From the NCBI RefSeq assembly GCF_002086155.1, contig NZ_MVHE01000049.1:1-41397 (forward strand): DNA of 41,397 nt, read 5' to 3'. Numbering within the stretch: the stretch's first letter is position 1; every line of letters starts with the position of its first letter. The DNA comes from Mycobacterium angelicum (GTDB taxonomy: Bacteria; Actinomycetota; Actinomycetes; Mycobacteriales; Mycobacteriaceae). A program made the translations under genes and the position numbers. The notes beneath the pieces were generated by a model. The model was not told where the DNA came from. It ran no database searches and saw nothing but the letters and a program-made list of their open reading frames with translations. Shown here one piece after another: positions 15,044-24,281 of the stretch.

Positions 15044-16080
15044 AAATCACCGGCACACTCGTCAAACTCGGCATCTTCTCGCTGGTGCTGCTGCTCTTCA
15101 GCGTGATGATCATCATCGTGTTCGGTCAGCTCCGCTTCGACCGCACCAACAGTTACTCCGCGGAGTTCAGCAACGTCAGCGGGTTGCGGCAGGGTCAATT
15201 CGTCCGCGCCTCGGGCGTTGAGATCGGCAAGGTCAAAGACGTCGAGCTGATCGACGGCGGCAAGCGGGTCCGGGTGAACTTCGACGTCGACCGCTCGGTG
15301 CCGTTGTTCCAGTCGACGACCGCGCAGATCCGCTACCTCGACCTGATCGGCAACCGCTACGTCGAGCTCAAGCGCGGCACCGGCGACGGCGCGGACAAGC
15401 TGCTGCCGCCGGGTGGGCTGATCCCGCTGTCCCGCACCTCGCCGGCGCTGGACCTCGACGCGCTGATCGGTGGTTTCAAGCCGCTGTTCCGGGCGCTGGA
15501 CCCGGACAAGATCAACACCATCGCCTCGGCGCTGATCACGGTGTTCCAGGGTCAGGGCGGCACGATCAACAACATCCTCGACCAGACCTCGCAGCTGACG
15601 TCGCAGCTCGCCGAGCGCGACCAGGCGATCGGCGAGGTGGTCAAGAACCTGAACACCGTCCTGGACACAACCGTGCGGCACCGCAAGGACTTTGATCAGA
15701 CGGTCAACAATCTCGAGGTCCTGATCACCGGGCTGCGCAACCACGACGACACCCTGGCCGGCGGGACGGCGCGGATCAGCAACGCCGCCGGAACGATAGC
15801 CGACCTGCTGGCCGAGGACCGCGCTTCGCTGCACAAGGCCATCAACTACCTCGACGCCGTTCAGCAGCCGCTCATCGACCAGCGCGAGCAGCTCAACGAC
15901 TTCCTGCACAAGGTCCCGACCGCCCTGAACATGATCGGGCGCGGCATCGGTTCCTACGGCGACTTCGTGAACTTCTACGCCTGCGACATCACGATCAAGC
16001 TCAACGGGCTGCAGGCCGGTGGCCCGGTGCGCACGGTCCGGCTCTTCAACCAGCCGACGGGTAGGTGCACGCCGCAATGA
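15040..16080 (+). CDS. mce1B: Mce1B, Mce/MlaD-family lipid transport protein
   Basis: This 346-residue protein has an N-terminal membrane anchor (LGIFSLVLLLFSVMIIIVFG, residues about 10-29). The MCE domain includes NVSGLRQGQFVRASGVEIGK and RYLDLIGNRYVELKRG. A helical needle region follows. The C-terminal segment NFYACDITIKLNGLQAGGPV has the Cys seen in this family. It starts with ATG at 15040 overlapping mce1A (ATGA) and ends overlapping mce1C (ATGA). Confidence 0.96.
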   Translation: MKITGTLVKLGIFSLVLLLFSVMIIIVFGQLRFDRTNSYSAEFSNVSGLRQGQFVRASGVEIGKVKDVELIDGGKRVRVNFDVDRSVPLFQSTTAQIRYLDLIGNRYVELKRGTGDGADKLLPPGGLIPLSRTSPALDLDALIGGFKPLFRALDPDKINTIASALITVFQGQGGTINNILDQTSQLTSQLAERDQAIGEVVKNLNTVLDTTVRHRKDFDQTVNNLEVLITGLRNHDDTLAGGTARISNAAGTIADLLAEDRASLHKAINYLDAVQQPLIDQREQLNDFLHKVPTALNMIGRGIGSYGDFVNFYACDITIKLNGLQAGGPVRTVRLFNQPTGRCTPQ

Positions 16081-17639
16081 GAACGCTGGAACCCCCCAAC
16101 CGGTTCAAGATCGGCGTCATGGGCATCCTGGTGACGCTGCTGGTCATCGGCGTGGGCCAAAGCTTCACCAGTGTGCCGATGCTGATGGCCCGCCCCAGCT
16201 ACTACGGCCAATTCACCGACTCCGGCGGCCTGAACAAGGGCGACAAAGTGCGCATCGCCGGCATGGAGGTCGGCAAGGTCGAAGGCATTTCCATCGACGG
16301 CGACCACATCCTGCTGAAGTTCTCGATCGGCACCCAATCGATCGGCACCGAGAGCCGGCTGGCGATCCGAACCGACACCATTCTCGGCAAGAAGGTCCTC
16401 GAGATCGAAGCCCGCGGGAACCAGCCGCTGCGGCCGGGGGGCACCCTGCCGCTGGGGCAGAGCACCACTCCCTACCAGATCTACGACGCGTTCTTCGACG
16501 TGACCAAGGCGGCGACCGGCTGGGACATCGACACCGTCAAGCAGTCGCTGCACGTGTTGTCGCAGACGATCGACCAGACCTACCCGCACCTGAGCGCCGC
16601 ACTTGACGGCGTGGCCAAGTTCTCCGACACGATCGGCAAGCGCGACGAGGAGATCAAGCACCTACTCGCCCAGGCCAATCAGGTGGCCAGCGTGCTCGGT
16701 GACCGCAGCGCCCAGGTGGACCGGCTGTTGGTCAACGCCAAGACGCTGCTGGCCGCGTTCGAAGAGCGCGGGCGCGCCATCGACGCATTACTGTCCAACG
16801 TCGCCTCGTTCTCGGCCCAGGTGCAGGGGCTGATCAACGACAACCCGAACCTGAACCACGTGCTCGAGCAGCTGCGCACCGTCAGCGGCATTCTCATGGA
16901 ACGCAAGGACGACTTGGCCAAGGGGCTCGTCCAGGTCGGCGGCTTCCTGCCATCGCTGAACGAGTCCATCGCTTCCGGGCCGTTCTTCAAAGTCGTTCTG
17001 CACAACCTGGTTCCGGGCCAGATTCTGCAGCCGTTCGTCGACGCCGCCTTCAAGAAGCGCGGCCTGGACCCCGAAGAATTCTGGCGCCACGCCGGGCTGC
17101 CGGAATACCGGTTCCCCGACCCCAATGGCACCCGCTTCCCCAATGGCGCACCGCCGCCGGGACCGCTGGTACTCGAGGGCACTCCGGAGCACCCCGGACC
17201 CGCCGTGCCGCCCGGATCGCCGTGCTCGTACACGCCGGCGGCGGGTGCCTTGCCCCGGCCCGACGACCCGCTGCCCTGCGCCGGCGCAGGCATCGGCCCA
17301 TTCGGTGGCCCCGCATTCCCGGCACCCCTCGACGTCGCGGCGTCACCGCCGAACCCGAACGGGCTGCCGCCGACACCGGGCATCCCGATCGCCGGCCGGC
17401 CGGGCGACCCGGCTCCGGACGCCCCGGGTACGCCGGTTCCGTTGCCGCCGAACGCGCCGCCGGGTGCTCGCACCGAGCCGCTGGGACCGGCGGGCCCGAC
17501 GGCACCACCGTCGACGTTCGCACCGGGCCTGCCGCCCGGGCCGCCCGCGCCCCCCGGGCCCGGCCCGCAGTTGCCCGGACCGTTCATCAACCCGGGTGGA
17601 ACCGGTGGTAGCGGTGTGGAAGGAGGTAGCCAGAATTGA
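16077..17639 (+). CDS. mce1C: Mce1C, Mce/MlaD-family protein with proline-rich tail
   Basis: This 520-residue protein has an N-terminal hydrophobic anchor (FKIGVMGILVTLLVIGVGQ). The MCE domain contains DSGGLNKGDKVRIAGMEVGK and TDTILGKKVLEIEARG. A helical region follows, then about 170 residues very rich in Pro, Gly and Ala (from about residue 345). The tail is low-complexity and probably lies in the periplasm or cell wall layer. ATG at 16077 overlaps the mce1B stop. An in-frame start at 16065 is less likely. The stop overlaps the mce1D TTG. Confidence 0.95.
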   Translation: MRTLEPPNRFKIGVMGILVTLLVIGVGQSFTSVPMLMARPSYYGQFTDSGGLNKGDKVRIAGMEVGKVEGISIDGDHILLKFSIGTQSIGTESRLAIRTDTILGKKVLEIEARGNQPLRPGGTLPLGQSTTPYQIYDAFFDVTKAATGWDIDTVKQSLHVLSQTIDQTYPHLSAALDGVAKFSDTIGKRDEEIKHLLAQANQVASVLGDRSAQVDRLLVNAKTLLAAFEERGRAIDALLSNVASFSAQVQGLINDNPNLNHVLEQLRTVSGILMERKDDLAKGLVQVGGFLPSLNESIASGPFFKVVLHNLVPGQILQPFVDAAFKKRGLDPEEFWRHAGLPEYRFPDPNGTRFPNGAPPPGPLVLEGTPEHPGPAVPPGSPCSYTPAAGALPRPDDPLPCAGAGIGPFGGPAFPAPLDVAASPPNPNGLPPTPGIPIAGRPGDPAPDAPGTPVPLPPNAPPGARTEPLGPAGPTAPPSTFAPGLPPGPPAPPGPGPQLPGPFINPGGTGGSGVEGGSQN

Positions 17640-19243
17640 GCACCATCTTTGACATCCGCAACATCAAGTTGCCCAGGATGTCGCGGGCAGCGGTGATCAT
17701 CGGATCGCTGGTGGTGGTTCTGGGCCTCGTCGCCGCATTCGTCGGCTGGCAGCTTTACCAGAAGCTCACCAACAACACCGTCACGGCCTACTTCCCCGCC
17801 GCCAACGCGCTCTACCCGGGCGACAAGGTCCAGATCATGGGCTTGCAGGTGGGCAAGATCGACAGCATCGAACCCGCCGGCGACAAGATGAAGGTGGTCT
17901 TCCACTACCAGAACAAGTACAAGGTGCCGGCCAACGCCCAGGCGGTGATCCTCAACCCCACGCTGGTGGCCTCGCGGACCATTCAGCTGGAGCCGCCCTA
18001 CAAGGGTGGGCCCGTGCTCGCCAACAACGCGGTGATCCCGCTGGACCGCACCAGGGTTCCGGTGGAATGGGATGAACTGCGCAACAGCATCACCAACATC
18101 ATCTCCAAACTCGGCCCCAGCCCGGAGCAGCCGAAGGGGCCGTTCGGTGAGGTCATCGAATCCTTCGCGGACGGACTGGAGGGCAAGGGCAAGCAGATCA
18201 ACACCACGCTGGACAGCCTGTCCCGGGCGTTGACCGCGCTTAACGAGGGCCGCGGCGACTTCTTCGCCGTGGTGCGCAGCCTGGCACTGTTCGTCAACGC
18301 GCTGCATCAGGACGACAAACAGTTCGTGGCGCTCAACGAGAACCTGGCCAGCTTCACCACCCGGCTCACGCATTCGGATCAGGATCTCTCCAACGCGCTG
18401 CAGCAGTTCGACAGCCTGCTGACCACGGTTCGCCCGTTCCTGGACAAGAACCGCGAGGTGCTCACCCAGGACGTCAACAACCTGGCGACGGTGACCAACA
18501 CCCTGCTGCAGCCCGAACCGCTGAACGGGCTGGAGACGGCGCTGCACATCCTTCCGACGGCCGCGGCGAACGTTAACCAGATCTATCACCCGGCGCACGG
18601 CTCCGTCGTCGCCATCCCCGCGATCACCAGCTTCGCCAACCCGATGCAGTTCATCTGCAGCTCGATCCAGGCCGGCAGCCGGCTGGGATATCAGGAGTCG
18701 GCCGAGCTGTGTGCGCAGTACCTGGCACCGATCCTGGATTCGATCAAGTTCAACTACTTCCCGTTCGGGCTGAACCTGTTCAGCACCGCCGAGGTGCTGC
18801 CCAAGCAGGTCGCCTACTCCGAGCCACGGCTGCAGCCGCCGAACGGATACAAAGACACGACCGTCCCGGGCATCTGGGTGCCGGACACACCGTTGTCGCA
18901 CCGCAACACCCAGCAGGGCTGGATCGTCGCTCCGGGCATGCAGGGAACCCAGGTGGGACCCATCACCGCCGGACTGATGACCCCGGAGTCGCTGGCCGAG
19001 CTGATGGGTGGGCCCAACATCGAGCCCGTCCAGTCGACCCTGCAGACTCCGCCGGGGCCGCCGAACGCGTACGACGAGTACCCGGTGCTGCCGCCGATCG
19101 GCTTGCAGGCTCCGCAGGTGCCGATACCGCCGCCGCCCCCGGGCCCCGAGGTTAGGCCGGGTCCGGTGGCTCCGACGCCCGCACCCGGGCCGGCGCCGGC
19201 GCCGGTAGGTGCACCATTGCCCGCTGAGGCAGGAGGGCAGTGA
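17636..19243 (+). CDS. mce1D: Mce1D, Mce/MlaD-family lipid transport protein
   Basis: This 535-residue protein has a membrane anchor near residues 18-40 (AAVIIGSLVVVLGLVAAFVG). The MCE domain has ANALYPGDKVQIMGLQVGKI and VASRTIQLEPPYKGGPVL. Long helices follow, then a C-terminal Pro-rich tail of about 50 residues. The TTG start at 17636 overlaps the mce1C stop (TTGA) and follows a strong GAAGGAGG ribosome binding site at about 17618-17626. No ATG or GTG lies near enough to be preferred. Confidence 0.95.
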   Translation: MSTIFDIRNIKLPRMSRAAVIIGSLVVVLGLVAAFVGWQLYQKLTNNTVTAYFPAANALYPGDKVQIMGLQVGKIDSIEPAGDKMKVVFHYQNKYKVPANAQAVILNPTLVASRTIQLEPPYKGGPVLANNAVIPLDRTRVPVEWDELRNSITNIISKLGPSPEQPKGPFGEVIESFADGLEGKGKQINTTLDSLSRALTALNEGRGDFFAVVRSLALFVNALHQDDKQFVALNENLASFTTRLTHSDQDLSNALQQFDSLLTTVRPFLDKNREVLTQDVNNLATVTNTLLQPEPLNGLETALHILPTAAANVNQIYHPAHGSVVAIPAITSFANPMQFICSSIQAGSRLGYQESAELCAQYLAPILDSIKFNYFPFGLNLFSTAEVLPKQVAYSEPRLQPPNGYKDTTVPGIWVPDTPLSHRNTQQGWIVAPGMQGTQVGPITAGLMTPESLAELMGGPNIEPVQSTLQTPPGPPNAYDEYPVLPPIGLQAPQVPIPPPPPGPEVRPGPVAPTPAPGPAPAPVGAPLPAEAGGQ

Positions 19244-20406
19244 TGGGCATCGCGAGAATGGTCCGCTACCGCAGCTGGCAGGCGCTGGTGCTGCTGGTGG
19301 TCGCAATGGTGCTGAGTTCTTGTGGCTGGCGCGGTATTTCGAATGTGACGATCCCGGGCGGCCCGGGCAGTGGCGAGGGCTCCTACGTCATTTATGTGCA
19401 GGTGCCCGACACCCTGGCGATCAACGGCAACAGCAAGGTGATGGTCGCCGACGTGACGGTTGGCTCCATCCGCGGCATCGAGTTGAAGAACTGGGTCGCA
19501 ACCCTGACGCTGGGCATCGACAAGGGCGTCAAGCTGCCGAAGAACGCCACCGCCAAGATCGGCCAGACCAGTCTGCTGGGCTCCCAGCACGTCGAGCTGG
19601 CTGCGCCGCCCGACCCGTCGCCGCAGCTGCTGAAGAATGGCGACACGATACCGCTGAAGAACTCGTCGGCGTTCCCCAACACCGAGCAGACGCTGGCCAG
19701 CCTGGCGATGATCCTGCGCGGCGGCGGCATCCCGAACTTGGAAGTGCTGCAGAACGAGGTCTACAACATCTTCCACGGGCGCGCCGACCAGATCCACGCG
19801 TTCCTGGCCAAGCTGGACACGTTCACCAGGCAACTCAACGAGCAGCGTGACGACATCACCCACGCGATCGACTCCACCAACCGGCTGCTGGTCTACGTGG
19901 GGCAGCGCGCCGACGTGCTGGACCGGGTGCTGACCGACTTCCCGCCGCTGATCAAGCATTTCGCCGAGACGCAGAACCTGCTGATCAACGCCATTCAGTC
20001 GGTGGGCGGGCTCAGCCAGCAAGCCGGGCAGTACCTCTCCGAGGCGCGCAGCGGCCTGCACACCTCGCTCGAATCGCTGCAATGCCCGCTGCGTGAGCTG
20101 GGCCGCGGTTCGCCGTACCTGATCGGGGCGCTGAAGCTGATCCTCACCCAGCCGTTCGACATCGACACCGTGCCGAAGATCTTCCGAGGCGACTACCAGA
20201 ACGTGTCGCTGACCCTGGACGTCACGTACAGCGCCATCGACAACGCGTTCCTGACGGGTACTGGATTGTCCGGCGCGCTGCGTGCGCTCGAGCAGTCGTT
20301 CGGGCGTGACCCCGAGACGATGATCCCCGACGTCCGCTACACGTCGAACCCCAACGACGCACCCGGCGGACCGCTGGTCGAGAGGGCGGAGCGAGGCCAA
20401 TGCTGA
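19243..20406 (+). CDS. lprK: LprK (Mce1E), lipoprotein subunit of the Mce1 complex
   Basis: This 387-residue protein has a lipoprotein signal peptide ending in the lipobox LSSC (ALVLLVVAMVLSSCGW), unlike the simple anchors of the other Mce subunits. The MCE domain has INGNSKVMVADVTVGSIRGI and GQTSLLGSQHVELAAP. It is expected to be lipid-anchored on the outer face of the membrane as the E subunit of the hexamer. ATG at 19243 suits the AGGAGGG ribosome binding site at 19231-19237. The GTG at 19240 is too close. It overlaps mce1F by 7 bp. Confidence 0.95.
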   Translation: MGIARMVRYRSWQALVLLVVAMVLSSCGWRGISNVTIPGGPGSGEGSYVIYVQVPDTLAINGNSKVMVADVTVGSIRGIELKNWVATLTLGIDKGVKLPKNATAKIGQTSLLGSQHVELAAPPDPSPQLLKNGDTIPLKNSSAFPNTEQTLASLAMILRGGGIPNLEVLQNEVYNIFHGRADQIHAFLAKLDTFTRQLNEQRDDITHAIDSTNRLLVYVGQRADVLDRVLTDFPPLIKHFAETQNLLINAIQSVGGLSQQAGQYLSEARSGLHTSLESLQCPLRELGRGSPYLIGALKLILTQPFDIDTVPKIFRGDYQNVSLTLDVTYSAIDNAFLTGTGLSGALRALEQSFGRDPETMIPDVRYTSNPNDAPGGPLVERAERGQC

Positions 20407-21977
20407 CTCCCTTCATCAGGCGCCAGTTGTATTTGTTCGGGGCGCTGACCGTCATCGCGCTGCTGGTCCTGGGCATCTACTACCTGCAGATCCCGAGCCT
20501 GATGGGCATCGGCCGGTACACGCTGACCGCTGAGCTGCCCGCATCCGGCGGCCTGTACCCGACGGCCAACGTGACCTACCGCGGCATCACGATCGGCAAG
20601 GTCACCGACGTCGAGCCGACCGAGCGTGGCATCCGGGCGACGATGAGCATCGACAGCCACTACAAGATCCCTCTCGACGCGACGGCGAACGTGCACTCGG
20701 TTTCAGCGGTCGGCGAGCAGTATCTGGACCTGGTATCGACGGGTAACCCCGGCAAGTACTACGCATCCGGGCAGACCATCACCTGCGGTCCGGGGCCACA
20801 GTGCAAGAACACGGTGCCAAGTGAGATCGGCCCGGCACTGGACACCGCCAACCGCGGTCTAGAGGCGTTGCCGAAAGACAAGATCGGCAAGCTGCTCGAT
20901 GAAACCGCCCAATCCGTCGGCGGATTAGGGCCTGCCCTGCAACGGCTGACCGATGCCACCCAGGCGATCGTCGGGGACTTCCGCACCCAGATCAAAGACA
21001 TCGACGACCTCATCCAGAACTCCGGGCCGATTCTGGACAGCCAGGTCAAGTCCGGTGACGCGATCGAGCGCTGGGCGCACAATCTCAACACCCTGGCGGC
21101 CCAGACCGCGGCGCACGACCAGAATCTGAAAAGCATTCTGACCCAGGCGGCTCCGACCGCCGACCAGGTCAACGAGGTGTTCACCGACGTACGGGATTCG
21201 CTGCCGCAGACGCTGGCGAACCTCGAGGTCGTGTTCGACTTGCTGAAGCGCTACCACGCCGGGCTTGAGCAGGTGCTGGTGTTCCTGCCGCAGGGCGCGT
21301 CGATCGCACAGACGGTTGCGGCACCGTTCCCGAACATGGCCGCACTGGACCTTGCACTGTCGATCAACCAGCCGCCGCCGTGTCTGACCGGCTTCATTCC
21401 GGCGTCGGAGTGGCGTTCGCCCGCTGACACCAGCGTGGCGCCGTTGCCGACCGGCACGTACTGCAAGATCCCGATGGAAACGCCGGCCAACAGCGTGCGC
21501 GGTTCGCGCAACATCCCGTGTGTCGACGTTCCCGGCAAGCGGGCGGCGACGCCGCGGGAGTGCCGTTCCACCCAGCCGTACGAACCCGCGGGCACCAACC
21601 CCTGGTACGGCGACCCGAACCAGCTGCTGACCTGCCCTGCGCCGGCGGCGCGCTGTGACCAATCGGTGCGGCCGGGCATGGTGATCCCGGCGCCCTCGGT
21701 GAACAACGGGATGAACCCGGCACCGGCTGACCGGCTGCCGCCGGGCGGGACGCCGCCACCGATCAGCGACCCGTTGCAGCGGCCCGGTTCGGGTAGCGTG
21801 CAGTGCAACGGACAACAGCCCAACCCCTGCGTTTACACTCCCAACGGGCCTCCCACTGCGGTGTACAGTCCCCAGAGCGGTGAACTGGTAGGGCCCGACG
21901 GGGTCAAATATTCCGTCGAAAACTCGACCAAAACAGGAGACGACGGATGGAAGGAGATGCTGGCGCCAGCCGGCTGA
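20400..21977 (+). CDS. mce1F: Mce1F, Mce/MlaD-family lipid transport protein
   Basis: This 525-residue protein has an N-terminal anchor (LYLFGALTVIALLVLGIYYL). The MCE domain includes ASGGLYPTANVTYRGITIGK and VHSVSAVGEQYLDLVS. The helical region is followed by a C-terminal domain with several Cys and a Pro/Gly-rich stretch. It is the last of the six Mce subunits. ATG at 20400. Its 3' end overlaps the next gene by 31 bp, so expression of the accessory genes is coupled to it. Confidence 0.95.
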   Translation: MLTPFIRRQLYLFGALTVIALLVLGIYYLQIPSLMGIGRYTLTAELPASGGLYPTANVTYRGITIGKVTDVEPTERGIRATMSIDSHYKIPLDATANVHSVSAVGEQYLDLVSTGNPGKYYASGQTITCGPGPQCKNTVPSEIGPALDTANRGLEALPKDKIGKLLDETAQSVGGLGPALQRLTDATQAIVGDFRTQIKDIDDLIQNSGPILDSQVKSGDAIERWAHNLNTLAAQTAAHDQNLKSILTQAAPTADQVNEVFTDVRDSLPQTLANLEVVFDLLKRYHAGLEQVLVFLPQGASIAQTVAAPFPNMAALDLALSINQPPPCLTGFIPASEWRSPADTSVAPLPTGTYCKIPMETPANSVRGSRNIPCVDVPGKRAATPRECRSTQPYEPAGTNPWYGDPNQLLTCPAPAARCDQSVRPGMVIPAPSVNNGMNPAPADRLPPGGTPPPISDPLQRPGSGSVQCNGQQPNPCVYTPNGPPTAVYSPQSGELVGPDGVKYSVENSTKTGDDGWKEMLAPAG

Positions 21978-22744
21978 ACCCCATCGACGCGGATGATTCG
22001 CTGAGCCCGGAGGTGACGGCCGAGGATTCGCAAGAATCCGAGGACGGAACCGACCAGACTGGCACCGAGGTGACTCCGGAGGTGACGGTCGAGGATTCGG
22101 AAGAATCCGAGACCGGAGCCGACCAGACTGGCCCTGACGAGGCTGCTGTCGACGAGACTGCTCCGGACGATTCGACCGAGTCCGAGGCTGCGGTCGACGA
22201 GGCTGCGGTCGACGAGGCGGCGGAGCCCGGCGTTGAGCGGCGGCCGTCACGAATGGGCCGGGGCTGGCTGGCCGGCATCAGTGTCGTGTTGCTTCTGCTT
22301 GCCGGTGGTATCGGCGCCGGCGGTTACTTCGCATTGAAGGCGCATCAGGATCGGCAGGAAATCGCGCGGTACAACGAAAAGGCGTTACAGGCGGCAAAGG
22401 ATTGCGTGGCCGCGACGCAGGCGCCCGACACCAACTCCATGCAGGCCAGCGAGCAGAAGATCATCGAGTGCGGCACCGATGCCTACCGTACCCAGGCCCT
22501 GCTCTACAGCAGCATGCTGGTGCAGGCCTACCAGGCCTCGAATGTGCACGTTCAGGTGTCCGATATGCGGGCAGCCGTCGAACGCAACAACCCCGACGGT
22601 TCGGTCGACATCCTGGTGGCGATGCGCGTCAAGGTCAACAGCGATCAGGTACAGGGCCAGGAAACCGGCTACCGTCTGCGCGTGCGGATGGTGCTGACCG
22701 ATGGCCAGTACAAGATTTCCAAGCTCGACCAGGTGACGAAGTGA
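21947..22744 (+). CDS. mam1A: Mce-associated membrane protein (Rv0175-like, Mam1A)
   Basis: This 265-residue protein has an acidic low-complexity N-terminus of about 95 residues with repeated EDSxESE and VDEAAVDEAA units, then one transmembrane helix (WLAGISVVLLLLAGGIGAGG). A C-terminal NTF2-like region follows (VDILVAMRVKVNSDQ, YRLRVRMVLTDGQYKISKLD). It is expected to be a bitopic protein that stabilises the Mce1 complex. The start ATG at 21947 follows AGGAGACGACGG and overlaps mce1F. The acidic tail would be cytoplasmic. The M. tuberculosis Rv0175 is, from memory, about 50 residues shorter. Confidence 0.88.
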   Translation: MEGDAGASRLNPIDADDSLSPEVTAEDSQESEDGTDQTGTEVTPEVTVEDSEESETGADQTGPDEAAVDETAPDDSTESEAAVDEAAVDEAAEPGVERRPSRMGRGWLAGISVVLLLLAGGIGAGGYFALKAHQDRQEIARYNEKALQAAKDCVAATQAPDTNSMQASEQKIIECGTDAYRTQALLYSSMLVQAYQASNVHVQVSDMRAAVERNNPDGSVDILVAMRVKVNSDQVQGQETGYRLRVRMVLTDGQYKISKLDQVTK

Positions 22745-23733
22745 CGGTGGCGGTCCAGCCGACTGTCGAAGAGACCCGAACCATCCCGGCGGCCACCCGG
22801 GTCTCACCCGAAAACGACTTGGCGCCATGGCATTTCCGCGCCGGCGCATTCGCCATCGACGTCCTGCCCGGGATGTCCGTAATCGCGACGATGGCGTTGG
22901 TCTCGTTATCGGTCAGGTCGGGCAGCGCGTGGTGGTGGGTGTCGCTGTCCGTGCTTGGGGTCGCGGTGCTGCTGGTGCTGGTCAACCGCTTGCTGCTTCC
23001 GGCCATCACCGGCTGGACGTTGGGACGCGCGCTGTACGGCATCGCGGTGACGCGGCGCGACGGCGAAGCGATCGGAACCTGGGGTCTACTGCTGCGCGAT
23101 CTGGCCCACCTGCTCGACACGTTGCCGGTGTTGCTGGGCTGGCTGTGGCCGCTGTGGGATTCTCGCCACCGGACTTTTGCCGATCTGCTGCTGCGCACCG
23201 AAGTACGGCGTGTCGAACCGCACGCGCGGCCGGTCAAGGTACGGCAGTGGACCGCGGCGGCCTTGTTGTTCGCGGCGCTGCTGTGTCTAGACGGTGCCGG
23301 CGTGAGCTACGCCTTGGTGTACGCGCCCGATCGCGCCACCGATCAGACCCGTGCCGAGATCGCGATACAGGGGCCGAAAATCGCGGCTGACATGCTGACG
23401 TACGACCCGCAGACATTGCGGCAGGACTTCGCCCGTGCCCAGTCGCTGACCACGGACAGGTATCGCGGTCAGCTGGCGGCTCAGCAGGAGGCGGTGGAGA
23501 AGGGCCACCCGGTCATCAACGAGTATTGGGTGACGGGCAGCTCGATCCAGTCGGCGTCGCCGGATCGCGCCACCATGCTGTTGTTCATGCAGGGCCGGCG
23601 CGGTGTACCGCCAGAGCAGCGCTACATCAGCGCCACCGTTCGGGTGACCTTCGCGAAAGGCCGCGACAAGCACTGGCGCGTTGACGATCTCACTGTACTG
23701 ACCAAGCCCAAAGCACCTGGGAATGGAAAATGA
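22741..23733 (+). CDS. mam1B: RDD-domain Mce-associated membrane protein (Rv0176-like, Mam1B)
   Basis: This 330-residue protein has an RDD domain (FRAGAFAIDVLPGMSVIATM, then GWTLGRALYGIAVTRRDGEA and LWDSRHRTFADLLLRTEVRR) with several membrane helices. A further helix near residue 165 and a C-terminal NTF2-like extracytoplasmic part follow (YISATVRVTFAKGRDKHWRV). The fusion of RDD and Mam-type regions is characteristic of Rv0176. GTG at 22741 overlaps the preceding stop (GTGA), and its stop overlaps the next ATG (ATGA). Confidence 0.9.
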   Translation: MTVAVQPTVEETRTIPAATRVSPENDLAPWHFRAGAFAIDVLPGMSVIATMALVSLSVRSGSAWWWVSLSVLGVAVLLVLVNRLLLPAITGWTLGRALYGIAVTRRDGEAIGTWGLLLRDLAHLLDTLPVLLGWLWPLWDSRHRTFADLLLRTEVRRVEPHARPVKVRQWTAAALLFAALLCLDGAGVSYALVYAPDRATDQTRAEIAIQGPKIAADMLTYDPQTLRQDFARAQSLTTDRYRGQLAAQQEAVEKGHPVINEYWVTGSSIQSASPDRATMLLFMQGRRGVPPEQRYISATVRVTFAKGRDKHWRVDDLTVLTKPKAPGNGK

Positions 23734-24281
23734 GTCCGCGCCGCAAGTTTCGGCCCGGAGAGGGGCAACTGTTTGTCGCACAGGCGATTCCGCCGAGGTC
23801 GTCAGGGCTGGCACTGGCGGTGGCGGTCACCGTCGCCGTCATCGCGGCGGCGCTCACGGTGTGCACGCTGTCGCTGATCGGCCACGAATCTCGGGAACGT
23901 GCGGCCAGCCGCGACCACGAGGTGGTCAACTACGTCAAATGGTTCATGACCGGCTTCACCACCCTGGACCCGTATCACGCCAACGCGTATGTAGAACGGG
24001 TATTGGCGCAGGCGACAGGCGATTTCGCCAAGCAGTACCACGATAGGGCGAACGAGATCCTGCTCCAGGTCGCCAGGGCGGAACCGGCCACCGGGACCGT
24101 CATTGACGCCGGCGTGGAACGGTGGAACGACGACGGCACCGCCAGTGTGCTGGTGGCTACCGAAGTCACCTCCAAGTCCGCGGATGAGAAGCAGGTGTTT
24201 GAAAGCACGAATCGCTGGACGGCGACGGTCAAGCAGGAAGGGAATCAGTGGAAGATCAGCAACCTGATGCAGGTGATCTGA
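23730..24281 (+). CDS. mam1C: Mce-associated membrane protein (Rv0177-like, Mam1C)
   Basis: This 183-residue protein has one transmembrane helix at about residues 28-50 (LALAVAVTVAVIAAALTVCT). An extracytoplasmic NTF2-like domain follows, ending TNRWTATVKQEGNQWKISNL. ATG at 23730 overlaps the mam1B stop. Its last 34 bp overlap mam1D. It should act with the other Mam proteins in assembly or stability of the Mce1 importer. Confidence 0.88.
   Translation: MSPRRKFRPGEGQLFVAQAIPPRSSGLALAVAVTVAVIAAALTVCTLSLIGHESRERAASRDHEVVNYVKWFMTGFTTLDPYHANAYVERVLAQATGDFAKQYHDRANEILLQVARAEPATGTVIDAGVERWNDDGTASVLVATEVTSKSADEKQVFESTNRWTATVKQEGNQWKISNLMQVI

Noticed and set aside
16679..19306. An 875-codon open frame antisense to mce1C/mce1D
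   Set aside because: It opposes two unmistakable Mce genes, has no recognisable domain, and is typical of spurious long antisense frames in high-GC DNA. The same applies to 18814-20400 and 20925-22250.
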